From positions 1 through 64,000 of the forward strand of contig JACRPS010000020.1 of the NCBI GenBank assembly GCA_016223085.1: a stretch of DNA of 64,000 bases, in the 5' to 3' direction. Below, piece after piece: positions 50,654-59,453 of this stretch (position 1 is its first letter; every line of letters starts with the position of its first letter). The notes beneath the pieces were generated by a model. That model saw only the letters and a list, made by a program, of their open reading frames with translations, ran no database searches and had not been told where the DNA came from. Origin of the DNA: Chloroflexota bacterium (GTDB taxonomy: Bacteria; Chloroflexota; Anaerolineae; Aggregatilineales; Phototrophicaceae). A program made the translations under genes and the position numbers.

Positions 50654-51193
50654 ATGACCATGGCTCAGGATTATCAGGCGCGCGGGGTCAAGCTGTTCCA
50701 GCAGAAGGATTTTGAGGCCGCCGCGCAGCAGTTCCACCAGGCGCAGGAAGCCTACGAGGCGGAAGGCCGCCGGGACCTGGCCGCCGAGATGCGCGTCAAC
50801 ATCGGTCTGGTACACCGCGCGCTGGGCGAAAACCAGCAGGCGCTGGATGAAATGCAGGCGGCGCTGGCCGTGTTCCAGGAGATGAACGACGACGTGCGCT
50901 GCGCGAAGGTGCTGGGCAACATGGGCGGCGTATACGTGGAACTCAATGACCACGAACAGGCCTACACCTGCTACCGCACGGCGGCGGACATTTTTGAGGC
51001 GCACGGCGAAAAGAAGCTGTACGGCGAAACGCTGATGGCGATTGGCGCGCTGCAGGTGGATGAACGCAAGCTGGCGCAGGGCGCGGCGACCTACGAGGTC
51101 GGCCTGGAGCAGATGGACGAGCTGAACGCCCGGCAGAAGGTCATCAAGGGGTTACTGGGGATTCGGAACAAAATCACCGGTGGCAGCAAGTAG
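50654..51193 (+). CDS. Tetratricopeptide repeat protein
   Basis: QARGVKLFQQKDFEAAAQQFHQAQEAYEAEG; repeated TPR spacing. Confidence 0.85.
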   Translation: MTMAQDYQARGVKLFQQKDFEAAAQQFHQAQEAYEAEGRRDLAAEMRVNIGLVHRALGENQQALDEMQAALAVFQEMNDDVRCAKVLGNMGGVYVELNDHEQAYTCYRTAADIFEAHGEKKLYGETLMAIGALQVDERKLAQGAATYEVGLEQMDELNARQKVIKGLLGIRNKITGGSK

Positions 51194-51201
51194 GATCAGG
51201 T

Positions 51202-53598
51202 TTGACTCTCCGGCGCGTCGGCCTGCTGGTGGCGCTGTATACGCTGCTGGCCGCTGTTTACCTGTTCAGCTACAGCGGTCGGATTGAAAGCGGCGATACG
51301 CTGGCGCTGTTTGATACAACCAGCAGCCTTATCTACTTTGGCGACAACCTGTTTGACCAGTCTGCCTCGGCGCATCCGCCGCCGCCCGGCGCGGATGCCC
51401 GTCTGTATCCGCTGCTGGGTGCGGAGGTTGAGCCGCTGCACAGCCTGCTGGCCGGGGCGCTGGTCTGGCTGGCGGACCGTTGGCCGGGGGTGGGGCTGGT
51501 ACATGCGGCCTGGCTGCTGAACAGCTTCATCAGCGCGGCGGCGGTGGGCACGCTGCTGGTCTACGCGCTGGCGCTGGGGTACAGCACACAAACCGCGACG
51601 CTGGCGGCGCTGCTGCTGGGGCTGGCGACGGCACTGTGGCCGTACAGCAAAACCTTCTTCCGCGAACCGCTGGCGCTGTGGCTGATTCTGCTGGCGGCGC
51701 TGCTGCTGGACCGGTGGCGCGCCGCGCGCTACCGGTCGCTGCCACTGCTGCTGGGCAGCGGGCTGGCGCTGGCGAGCGCGTATCTGGCGAAGGAAGCGGT
51801 GGTGTTTGCGCTGCCGGCGCTGGCGTTGATCGCCGCGCCGGAACTGCCACTGCCGCCCGAACGGGCACGGCGGCTGGCGCGCTGGTCGCTGATTGTACTG
51901 CTGCTGGCGCTGGTGGCCTTTGTCGTTATCACTCTGTTATCCCATGTCATTAATCTGATGTGGCTGTACCAGATGCTTGCTCCAGTACTGGGTTATCCGC
52001 CCTGGCAAGTACGGTTGGCACATTATGCCTTACATGGCTATCTGCTGAGCATCGGCGGCAGCGTGTGGGGCACGTCGCCGGTGGTGCTGCTGGCACTGCC
52101 CGGCATGTGGCTGCTATACCGGCGTGGACAGTACCGGTATAGCGGCGCGGCGGCTGCGATGACGCTGGCGTTCGCTTTGGGCTATGCCGTGCTGCGCGGG
52201 GTACACTGGTTTGGCGGGCTGTCGTGGCCGCCGCGCTTCCTGCTGCCGGTCCTCCCCTTCCTGCTGCTGGCGGCGCTGCCGGCGCTGGACCGGCTGACAC
52301 GGCGGCCTGTCCGCACCTGGATGATCGCAGGCGCGGGGATATTGATCGCCTACAGTCTGTGGATACAGCTTAGCGGCGTGACGCTGCCCTGGGGGGCGTA
52401 CACCGCCGCGCTGCCGCCGGAGGCGGGCGGCCTGAGCGAATGGGGCGGCGGGCTGAACCTGATACGCTACCTGCGCTGGGTGGTCATCCCGCCGCTGTGG
52501 GCGACCACGCCGCTGGACTTCGCCTGGGTGCGGGTGAACGCGCCGCTGTGGCCGCTGCTGCTAATCGCGCTGGCGGTGTATTCCGGCTGGCAGGTGGTGG
52601 CACTGCTGCGCGGCGTCCCGGTACGTGGGCTGCGGCTGCGCCTCGTGCTGCTGCCGCTGGCGCTGGCGGTGACGGTATACACCGGGCTGCGGCTGATCTA
52701 TGCCGACCCGCTGTACCTGCTGCCGGAACATGAGGCGTTAGCGCAGGCGGTTGCCCATGTCGAAGGCGAGAGCGTCCGCGGCGACGTGCTGCTGCTGAGC
52801 GACGATACCTTCGAGCCGTACTTCCTGAACTACGGCAGGCTGCGCGTGCCGCGCGTGATCTCGCTGCCCGACCAGCCGGGCGACCAGCCCAGCCCGGAGC
52901 AGCCGGCGGCGGTGGTTTCGGATAACCCGGACGCGCTGCTGACGAAGGAAACCATCCCGCTGCTATTTAACCTGGCGAGCCAGCGCGACCGGCTGTGGCT
53001 GCTGGAGGACGCCGGCCCCTGGCTGGCGTGGAGCACGCGCCCGGTCGAACGGTTTTTAGCCGCGCATTATTACCCGGTGCAGGTGATTGAATTCGCGCCA
53101 ACGGTGCGGCTGATCGAGTACAATACTACCGACGCGCCCAACCCCTACGCCTTTCGCGGGCCGGACCGGTTGGCGGGGCTGGTGTTTGGCGATCAGATGC
53201 GGCTGGCGGGGTTCTCGCTGCCACGCGGCGACCGCTACGCGCCGGGCGAGGTGCTGCCGGTGTCGCTGTACTGGCAGGCGGAGCAACCGCCAGAGCGTGA
53301 TTACACCGTCGCGCTGTTTCTGGCGAGTGCGGACGGGACACGCGTGGTGCAGGGGATGGACACGCCGCCGGGGGGCGGTTTCGAGCGCACCAGCCAGTGG
53401 CGTCCGGGTGTGCCGGTGTGGGACAACCGGGCGCTGCGGCTGCCGGCTGATCTGCCGCCGGGGGATTACCGGCTGTGGGTGAAGGTATACGCGTGGGAGG
53501 CGGGGGCAATTGATCTCGTGCCGGTTACGGACGGCGACCGGGCGGATGACAGCACCGGCGTGCTGCCCGCCACCATCGAAATTCAGTCTTATGGATGA
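51202..53598 (+). CDS. Multi-TM membrane glycosyltransferase-like protein
   Basis: ~10 TM segments, DTTSSLIYFGDNLF; large C-terminal soluble domain; TTG start. Confidence 0.7.
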   Translation: MTLRRVGLLVALYTLLAAVYLFSYSGRIESGDTLALFDTTSSLIYFGDNLFDQSASAHPPPPGADARLYPLLGAEVEPLHSLLAGALVWLADRWPGVGLVHAAWLLNSFISAAAVGTLLVYALALGYSTQTATLAALLLGLATALWPYSKTFFREPLALWLILLAALLLDRWRAARYRSLPLLLGSGLALASAYLAKEAVVFALPALALIAAPELPLPPERARRLARWSLIVLLLALVAFVVITLLSHVINLMWLYQMLAPVLGYPPWQVRLAHYALHGYLLSIGGSVWGTSPVVLLALPGMWLLYRRGQYRYSGAAAAMTLAFALGYAVLRGVHWFGGLSWPPRFLLPVLPFLLLAALPALDRLTRRPVRTWMIAGAGILIAYSLWIQLSGVTLPWGAYTAALPPEAGGLSEWGGGLNLIRYLRWVVIPPLWATTPLDFAWVRVNAPLWPLLLIALAVYSGWQVVALLRGVPVRGLRLRLVLLPLALAVTVYTGLRLIYADPLYLLPEHEALAQAVAHVEGESVRGDVLLLSDDTFEPYFLNYGRLRVPRVISLPDQPGDQPSPEQPAAVVSDNPDALLTKETIPLLFNLASQRDRLWLLEDAGPWLAWSTRPVERFLAAHYYPVQVIEFAPTVRLIEYNTTDAPNPYAFRGPDRLAGLVFGDQMRLAGFSLPRGDRYAPGEVLPVSLYWQAEQPPERDYTVALFLASADGTRVVQGMDTPPGGGFERTSQWRPGVPVWDNRALRLPADLPPGDYRLWVKVYAWEAGAIDLVPVTDGDRADDSTGVLPATIEIQSYG

Positions 53599-53676
53599 CC
53601 GAAAACAGATTCATAGAATGTAGGGCGAACCGGCGGTTCGCGCCTACGAAAAATCCATGTATCGGTTTTCATTTAG
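53591..53676 (+). mobile_element. Type B element, right end interrupted by a type A element
   Basis: ATGGATGACCGAAAACAGATTCATAGAATG…AAAAATCCATGTATCGGTTTTCATTTA. Confidence 0.72.
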
Positions 53677-53758
53677 AACCTATCCGTAAACCTCTTTTAT
53701 TTGTCGGTAGGGGCACGGCATGCCGTGCCCCTACGAAGGGTTTATGGATAGACACTTA
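53677..53758 (+). mobile_element. Type A nested palindromic element inserted within a type B element
   Basis: Near-identical to the 7470 copy; flanks match the B element end. Confidence 0.78.
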
Positions 53759-53780
53759 ACCATTAGTCAGGGAAAACAAG

Positions 53781-54734
53781 ATGCCTTCCTTATCCGTCAT
53801 CATTCCTGTGTATAACGGCGCGCTCAGCCTGCCGGAACTGACGGCGCAACTGGCGGAGGAACTGCCGAAGCTGGCCGACCAGTACGAGATCATCTTCGTT
53901 GAGGACGACGGCAGGGATAACAGTTGGGATGTTATCAAAGGGCTGGCGCGGCAGTATCCCTGGGTGCGCGGCTTCAAACACATGCGGAATTACGGCCAGC
54001 ACAACGCGCTGCTGTGCGGCATCCGCGCGGCACGCCATGACATCATCGTCACGATGGACGATGATCTCCAGCACCCGCCGGTGGAAATCCGCAAGCTGCT
54101 GGATAAGCTGAACGAGGGCTATGACGTGGTGTACGGCAAGCCGCAGCAGGAGCAGCACGGCCTGCTGCGCGATTTTGCCTCGCAAATAACCAAGCTGGCG
54201 CTGCAAAGCGCAATGGGCGTGGACGTGGCGCGCAGCGTCAGCGCCTTCCGCGTCTTTCGCACCCAGCTACGGGATGCCTTCACCAGCTATCAAAGCCCGT
54301 ATGTTTCGATTGACGTGCTGCTGACATGGGGGACAAAACGCTTTGCCGCCATTCCCGTCCGGCACGACCCGCGCACGCTGGGTGTTTCCAACTACACGCT
54401 GCGCAAGCTGGTGCGCCACGCGCTGAACATGATGACCGGCTTCAGCACGCTGCCGCTGCAAGTCGCCAGTCTGGTCGGCTTCGGACTAACGATGTTTGGT
54501 GTCGTCGTGCTGGTATACGTGATCGGACGAGCGCTGATCGAACGTGCCGCGCCGGCAGGCTTCCCGTTTCTGGCGTCCACAATTGCAATTTTCTCCGGCG
54601 CACAGTTGTTCGCGCTGGGCATCATGGGGGAATATCTGGCGCGGATGCACGTCCGGATTATGGGGCAGCCGTCGAGCGTGGTGCGCGAGGCGGTGGAGCA
54701 CCAGCCGGAACCAGAACAGGCAGGCCAGCCGTGA
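53781..54734 (+). CDS. GT2 family glycosyltransferase (polyprenol-phosphate sugar synthase type)
   Basis: LSVIIPVYNGALSLPELTAQL; VTMDDDLQHPP; two C-terminal TM helices. Confidence 0.93.
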   Translation: MPSLSVIIPVYNGALSLPELTAQLAEELPKLADQYEIIFVEDDGRDNSWDVIKGLARQYPWVRGFKHMRNYGQHNALLCGIRAARHDIIVTMDDDLQHPPVEIRKLLDKLNEGYDVVYGKPQQEQHGLLRDFASQITKLALQSAMGVDVARSVSAFRVFRTQLRDAFTSYQSPYVSIDVLLTWGTKRFAAIPVRHDPRTLGVSNYTLRKLVRHALNMMTGFSTLPLQVASLVGFGLTMFGVVVLVYVIGRALIERAAPAGFPFLASTIAIFSGAQLFALGIMGEYLARMHVRIMGQPSSVVREAVEHQPEPEQAGQP

Positions 54735-55480
54735 CGCTGGACGTGGCGCTGTCGGCCCTGGACGAGGCGCGCTGGGGGGTTCGCTCGGCGCGGGCGCTGG
54801 GGGTGACGGCGGACAATCTGGCGCAGGCGCTGGACTTCTGCCGCGCCCACGACGTGGTGTTTCTGGTGGCGCGCTGCCCGGTGAGCGATCTGCGCGGCGC
54901 ACAGGCGATGGAACAGCACGGCTTTCTGCTGATGGATACGCTGCTGTATTTCACCCGCGATCTGACGATGGATACGCTGCCCTCACCTCCTTTGAGAGAG
55001 GGGGGGCTAAACCGCGTAGTCGTGCGCCCGGCACGCGCCGACGAAGCGGAAACGGTGGGCGAACTGGCGGCGCGGGCGTTTGCGGGGTACAACGGCCACT
55101 ACCATGCCGATACACGGCTGGACCGGGCCGCCTGCGATGCGGTCTACCGCGATTGGGCGGTTCGGTCGTGTTTATCGCAGCAGGTCGCGGATAAAGTACT
55201 GGTGGCGGAAGCCGATGGGCGGATGGCCGGCTTTGTCACCATCAAAAAGCGCGGCGACCTGGGCGAAGGGCCGCTGTACGGTGTTGAGCCGGCGGCGCAC
55301 GGGCGGGGTATCGGCGGGGCGCTGATGGCTGCCGCGATGATGTGGCTGAAGCAGCGCGGCGCGCGGCGTATGGAGATGTCCACGCAGGTGACCAACGTGC
55401 CGTCGCAAAAAGTGTGGGTACGGCTGGGTTTCGAGCCAGCGCACGCGGAATATACGTTTCACAAGTGGTTTGACGAGTGA
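54731..55480 (+). CDS. GNAT family N-acetyltransferase with N-terminal extra domain
   Basis: VEPAAHGRGIGGALMAAAMMWLKQRGARRMEM; GTG start overlapping the GT2 stop. Confidence 0.85.
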   Translation: MTLDVALSALDEARWGVRSARALGVTADNLAQALDFCRAHDVVFLVARCPVSDLRGAQAMEQHGFLLMDTLLYFTRDLTMDTLPSPPLREGGLNRVVVRPARADEAETVGELAARAFAGYNGHYHADTRLDRAACDAVYRDWAVRSCLSQQVADKVLVAEADGRMAGFVTIKKRGDLGEGPLYGVEPAAHGRGIGGALMAAAMMWLKQRGARRMEMSTQVTNVPSQKVWVRLGFEPAHAEYTFHKWFDE

Positions 55481-55508
55481 GACTGGTGGCATGAGGTTGA
55501 TCTGACGG

Positions 55509-56624
55509 ATGTTTGAATTATCCCCCGACGACCTGCGCGCACTGCGAACCCACGCCCAATGTCTTGACCGGAAGCAGCCGCGCGGCGCGCTGGCTGACGT
55601 GGTTCGCGGGCTGGTCGGCGTGCAGGCGCAGCTTGCCCCGGCGATGCTGCTGGCGCTGCGGGCGCGGATCGGCGGCCTGGAAGCGGGCGACGTGGAAGCG
55701 GCGTTGACTCAACAGCACAGCCTGGCACGGACCTGGGTGATGCGGGGGACGCTGCATCTGGTCGCAGCCGACGATATTCACTGGCTGACCGGACTGCTGG
55801 GGCCGGTGTTTGCCGCCAAAGACCAGCGGCGGCGGCAGCAACTGGGGATTGACGAGAAGCTATCAAAAGCTGGTTTAAGCGCCATCCGAGAGATACTTGC
55901 TGATGGCAGCGCCCTGACGCGCCACGAGCTGGTGGCGAAACTGGCCGAGCGCGGCGTGCAGATCGAACCGAAAGGGCAGGCGCCGATTCATCTGATTGCA
56001 CAGGCAGCACTGGAGGGGATTGTCTGCCTCGGCCCGGACCGTCCGGGCGGGAAAGCCAGCTACGTGCTGCTGGATAAGTGGATAACGCCACGCGAGGCGC
56101 TGCCGCGACAGGCCGCGCTGGCGGAACTAGCGCGCCGGTATCTCGCCGGTTACGGCCCGGCAGAGGTGAAGGATTTTGCAGGCTGGTCGGGGCTGTCACT
56201 GGCGGATGCCCACGCGGGCTGGCAGGGATTGTCCGAAACCGACAAACTGATCGAGGTGCGGGTGGAAGGCCGCAGCCTGTGGACGCTGACCGAACCGGAC
56301 AGCCACCGGTCAACCGCGCCGGTGGTGCGGCTGCTGCCCGCCTTTGATACTTATGTGCTGGGTTACGCCAACCGAGACGACCTCATTCTACCGCAGCAGC
56401 AGCGCGAGGTGTATCACGGCGGCCAGACGGTGCCGGTGGTGCTGGTAGATGGGCTGGCGGCGGGCGTGTGGCGCTATGACCGGCAGGGCAAGCGGCTGAA
56501 AATCACCGTCCGTACCTTTGACACGTTTAGTTCTTCGTTTCGTGATTTGATCGCCGAAGAAGCGATAGACATCGGACGCTTCTGGGATGTGCCGGTGTCG
56601 GTGACGATGGACGCCGGTGAGTAG
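55509..56624 (+). CDS. Winged-helix DNA-binding protein (HTH_42/AlkZ-like)
   Basis: GVQAQLAPAMLLALRARI; ARTWVMRGTLHLVAADDIHWL; RLLPAFDTYVLGYANRD. Confidence 0.85.
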   Translation: MFELSPDDLRALRTHAQCLDRKQPRGALADVVRGLVGVQAQLAPAMLLALRARIGGLEAGDVEAALTQQHSLARTWVMRGTLHLVAADDIHWLTGLLGPVFAAKDQRRRQQLGIDEKLSKAGLSAIREILADGSALTRHELVAKLAERGVQIEPKGQAPIHLIAQAALEGIVCLGPDRPGGKASYVLLDKWITPREALPRQAALAELARRYLAGYGPAEVKDFAGWSGLSLADAHAGWQGLSETDKLIEVRVEGRSLWTLTEPDSHRSTAPVVRLLPAFDTYVLGYANRDDLILPQQQREVYHGGQTVPVVLVDGLAAGVWRYDRQGKRLKITVRTFDTFSSSFRDLIAEEAIDIGRFWDVPVSVTMDAGE

Positions 56625-56676
56625 GGACATGGCAGGCCGCGCCCCATGAGTACCAAGATCAGGCTATGGCTGGCGG

Positions 56677-56790
56677 CGCCGGACGCTGGAAGCCGGACGG
56701 CTGAACAAAGAAGCCACCTGCAAGGTGGCTGGACAGAGGAGCAAGCCGTGTTCGCCAGCCCGCTTCCAGCGGGTTTTCTTCCGAATGGAG
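56677..56790. repeat. Covarying hairpin array
   Basis: GCCGGACGCTGGAAGCCGGACGGC; AGCCACCtgcaaGGTGGCT; CCCGCttccaGCGGG. Confidence 0.72.
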
Positions 56791-56806
56791 AACCCTACCC
56801 AACACC

Positions 56807-58363
56807 CTACCTGCCGTTTAACACAATGGCACGCTTTTCGGCATCGCCCATGAGCGGGTTGCGCAGAATTTCGCGTTTGTAATCCACTGCAATCCAGGCG
56901 TTGTACAGCGCCAGCAGCACCAGCACCGCCATAACGGGCACGAGGATGCGGGGCTGCCACTGACGCGGCAGTTTATCCCACAGGTCAGCCAGCCACCCTC
57001 CGGCCAGCACCGCCAGCAGCGGCAAAAACAGCAGCAGAAAGCGCGGGTCGTAGCTGACCAGCAGCCACCAGACCGCAAAAAACGGCAGCGTCCACAGCAG
57101 CAGGAACAAGTGCATATAAAAGCGGTGGGTATCCGGTACGGATGCTGCGGAACGATGTTGTAGGGACACGGCATGCCGTGTCCCTACCGACCCGGCGCGG
57201 TTGTCTTGTAGGGGCGCACCGCCGTGCGTCCCTACGGATGTGATGATGCTCCACACCGCATTCACTATCCCGCCGACGATCAGCCAGCCGGTGAGCGCGA
57301 AGTTATCCGGCAGCGTGATATAAATCAGCAGGTTCGATAACGAAGGTTCGGCCTGTTCCACCCAGGCGGTCGGGGGGACGAGCAGGCGCGCTTCCAGCCA
57401 GTTGCGAACGTACCAGGGCGCGGCGATAACGGCGCAGGCCGCCAGCGCCAGAAGTACCAAACGCCAACCGAAGCGCCGTTTGAGCCAGCCATAAGCCAGC
57501 CAGGCGGCCAGAAACAGCACACCGAGCAGCGCGGCGTTTTTCGTCCATGCTGCCAGTCCCATCGTCAGGCCGGCGAGCAGCGCGTCCAGCGGGCGGCCAT
57601 CACGCCACAGCCGCCAGGCGAAGACGGCGGACAGCGCGTACAGGAAGGCCATCGGCAAATCCACATAGCCGGACGATGCCCAGCGCGCGACGGTCGGCAT
57701 GGTCGCCAGCAGCAGCGCGGCCAGCCAGCCGGCGCGGTCGCTAAACAGCAGCCGGCCCAGCACGAAGGCCGCCGGGATGCATCCCAAGCTGAACAGCGCC
57801 GGAATCACCCGTGCCAGATAGTCGTTGAGCCAGCCCGACGCGAGATAGGTGTAGGTGTAGGCCAGCGGCATCTGGATGGGGTAGGCCTGGTAAAAGGCAT
57901 CGTCACGCCCGGCGAACGGGACAAGCGTACCCGTTTCAGCCATCAATTTCGCATAGCGAGCGTAGATGCCGAGCGTGTCATCCCGGTAAAACGGCCAGTA
58001 GGCGGCGTTGAGCAGCACGGCGGCGCTGACCAGCGCCATCAGGCCAAGCGCCAGCCGCGCCAGCCGGGAAGCGGGCAGTCGTGGTAATATCACACCAAGA
58101 CGGTCGCGCCGCCACAACCACCAGCCGGGCAGCATCAGCAGGAAGTAAGGGAGCGTGATCGCCCACAGGTTGAATGGCAGACCGACAACTGCCTGCCAGA
58201 ACATCAGCAGCGTGAGCGCGCCCACACTGAGCGCCAGCGCCAGCAGAATCGGCAGCCACGCGCTGTCCTGCTGTGAAGCGCGCGCCAGCAGCCACGCCGC
58301 CCAGGGATAAGCCGCTACGAGGATTGCCACCACCAGCAGCCAGGCGAAAAGGGTCTGTGCCAT
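56807..58363 (-). CDS. PMT/ArnT-like membrane glycosyltransferase
   Basis: RDDTLGIYARYAKLMAETGTLVPF; multi-TM. Confidence 0.8.
   Translation of the reverse strand: MAQTLFAWLLVVAILVAAYPWAAWLLARASQQDSAWLPILLALALSVGALTLLMFWQAVVGLPFNLWAITLPYFLLMLPGWWLWRRDRLGVILPRLPASRLARLALGLMALVSAAVLLNAAYWPFYRDDTLGIYARYAKLMAETGTLVPFAGRDDAFYQAYPIQMPLAYTYTYLASGWLNDYLARVIPALFSLGCIPAAFVLGRLLFSDRAGWLAALLLATMPTVARWASSGYVDLPMAFLYALSAVFAWRLWRDGRPLDALLAGLTMGLAAWTKNAALLGVLFLAAWLAYGWLKRRFGWRLVLLALAACAVIAAPWYVRNWLEARLLVPPTAWVEQAEPSLSNLLIYITLPDNFALTGWLIVGGIVNAVWSIITSVGTHGGAPLQDNRAGSVGTRHAVSLQHRSAASVPDTHRFYMHLFLLLWTLPFFAVWWLLVSYDPRFLLLFLPLLAVLAGGWLADLWDKLPRQWQPRILVPVMAVLVLLALYNAWIAVDYKREILRNPLMGDAEKRAIVLNGR
57160..57187. repeat. 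Palindrome GTAGGGACACGGCATGCCGTGTCCCTAC, in frame inside the PMT-like gene
   Basis: Perfect inverted repeat; encodes VGTRHAVSL. Confidence 0.92.
57208..57235. repeat. Palindrome GTAGGGGCGCACCGCCGTGCGTCCCTAC, second in-frame copy inside the PMT-like gene
   Basis: Near-perfect inverted repeat; encodes VGTHGGAPL. Confidence 0.88.
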
Positions 58364-58369
58364 ACAGGC

Positions 58370-59338
58370 TCACGGTTTTGGGACGGCGTGGGGCAGCGGT
58401 TCCCCCCGCACGCCGGCGATCAGGTTACGCGCTGCCATCAGCGCCATCTGGTCGCGCGTCCAGACGCTGGCGCTACCGATGTGCGGCACAACCAGCAGAT
58501 TCGGCAGCGTGAGCAGCGGGCTGTCTGGCGGCAGGGGTTCGGGGTCGGTTACATCGAGCGCCGCCGCCGCGATCACGCCGTTTTTGAGCGCGTCGTATAA
58601 GGCGCGCGAGTCAACCACCGGGCCACGCGCCGTGTTAACGAGGATAGCCGTCCGTTTCATCTTCGCCAGCGCCGCGCTATTGATGAGGCCGCGCGTTTGC
58701 GGGGTCAGCGGGGTGTGAATCGAGATGAAATCCGATTCGCGCAGCAGAATGTCGAAATCCACCAGCCGGGCGTTAACCGCAGCAGCTTCTTCCGGGGCGA
58801 GGCCGGGATTGTAAGCCAGTAGCGACAGGTTAAAACCGGCAGCCCGCCGGGCAACGGCCTTGCCAATCCGCCCCAGGCCGATGATACCCAGCGTCGCGCC
58901 GTTGAGGTCGGCACCGAGCAGCGCCTTCGGCTCCCAGGTGCGCCACCGCCCCGCACGGATGTACTCGACACCTTCCAGCAGCCGCCGCGCCGCCGCCAGC
59001 AGCAGCGCGAAGGCCAAGTCGGCGGTCGCTTCGGTCAGTACACCGGGGGTATGACCGACCGGAATCCCACGCACCCGCGCCGCGTTCAGGTCAATGTTGT
59101 CCACACCGACGGCCATCTGGCTGATAACCTTCAACTGCGGCCCGGCGGCGTCCATCACGGCAGCGTCCACGCGGTCGGTAATCATACACAGCAGACCATC
59201 CACCCCGCGCGACCGTTCCTTCAGGACAGCATAGGGTGGCGGCATCACATCGGGCCAGATGTCGGCGTTGCAGGCTTCCTGCACCAGCTTTAACCCGGCG
59301 TCCGGGAAAACGCGCGTGACAAATACTTTCGGTTTCAC
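58370..59338 (-). CDS. D-2-hydroxyacid dehydrogenase (glyoxylate/glycerate type)
   Basis: GATLGIIGLGRIGKAVARRAAGF; TARGPVVDSRALYDAL; GTG start at 59338. Confidence 0.93.
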   Translation of the reverse strand: MKPKVFVTRVFPDAGLKLVQEACNADIWPDVMPPPYAVLKERSRGVDGLLCMITDRVDAAVMDAAGPQLKVISQMAVGVDNIDLNAARVRGIPVGHTPGVLTEATADLAFALLLAAARRLLEGVEYIRAGRWRTWEPKALLGADLNGATLGIIGLGRIGKAVARRAAGFNLSLLAYNPGLAPEEAAAVNARLVDFDILLRESDFISIHTPLTPQTRGLINSAALAKMKRTAILVNTARGPVVDSRALYDALKNGVIAAAALDVTDPEPLPPDSPLLTLPNLLVVPHIGSASVWTRDQMALMAARNLIAGVRGEPLPHAVPKP

Positions 59339-59453
59339 GATCCATTCCCGTTTCTGTTTGATAACTGCGCCACGATTGTAGCCCATTCCCTTGAATTTGA
59401 CTGTCGAAGGCATTAGGATTTGGAGACACAACCGCACAACGGGAATTTGCTTC

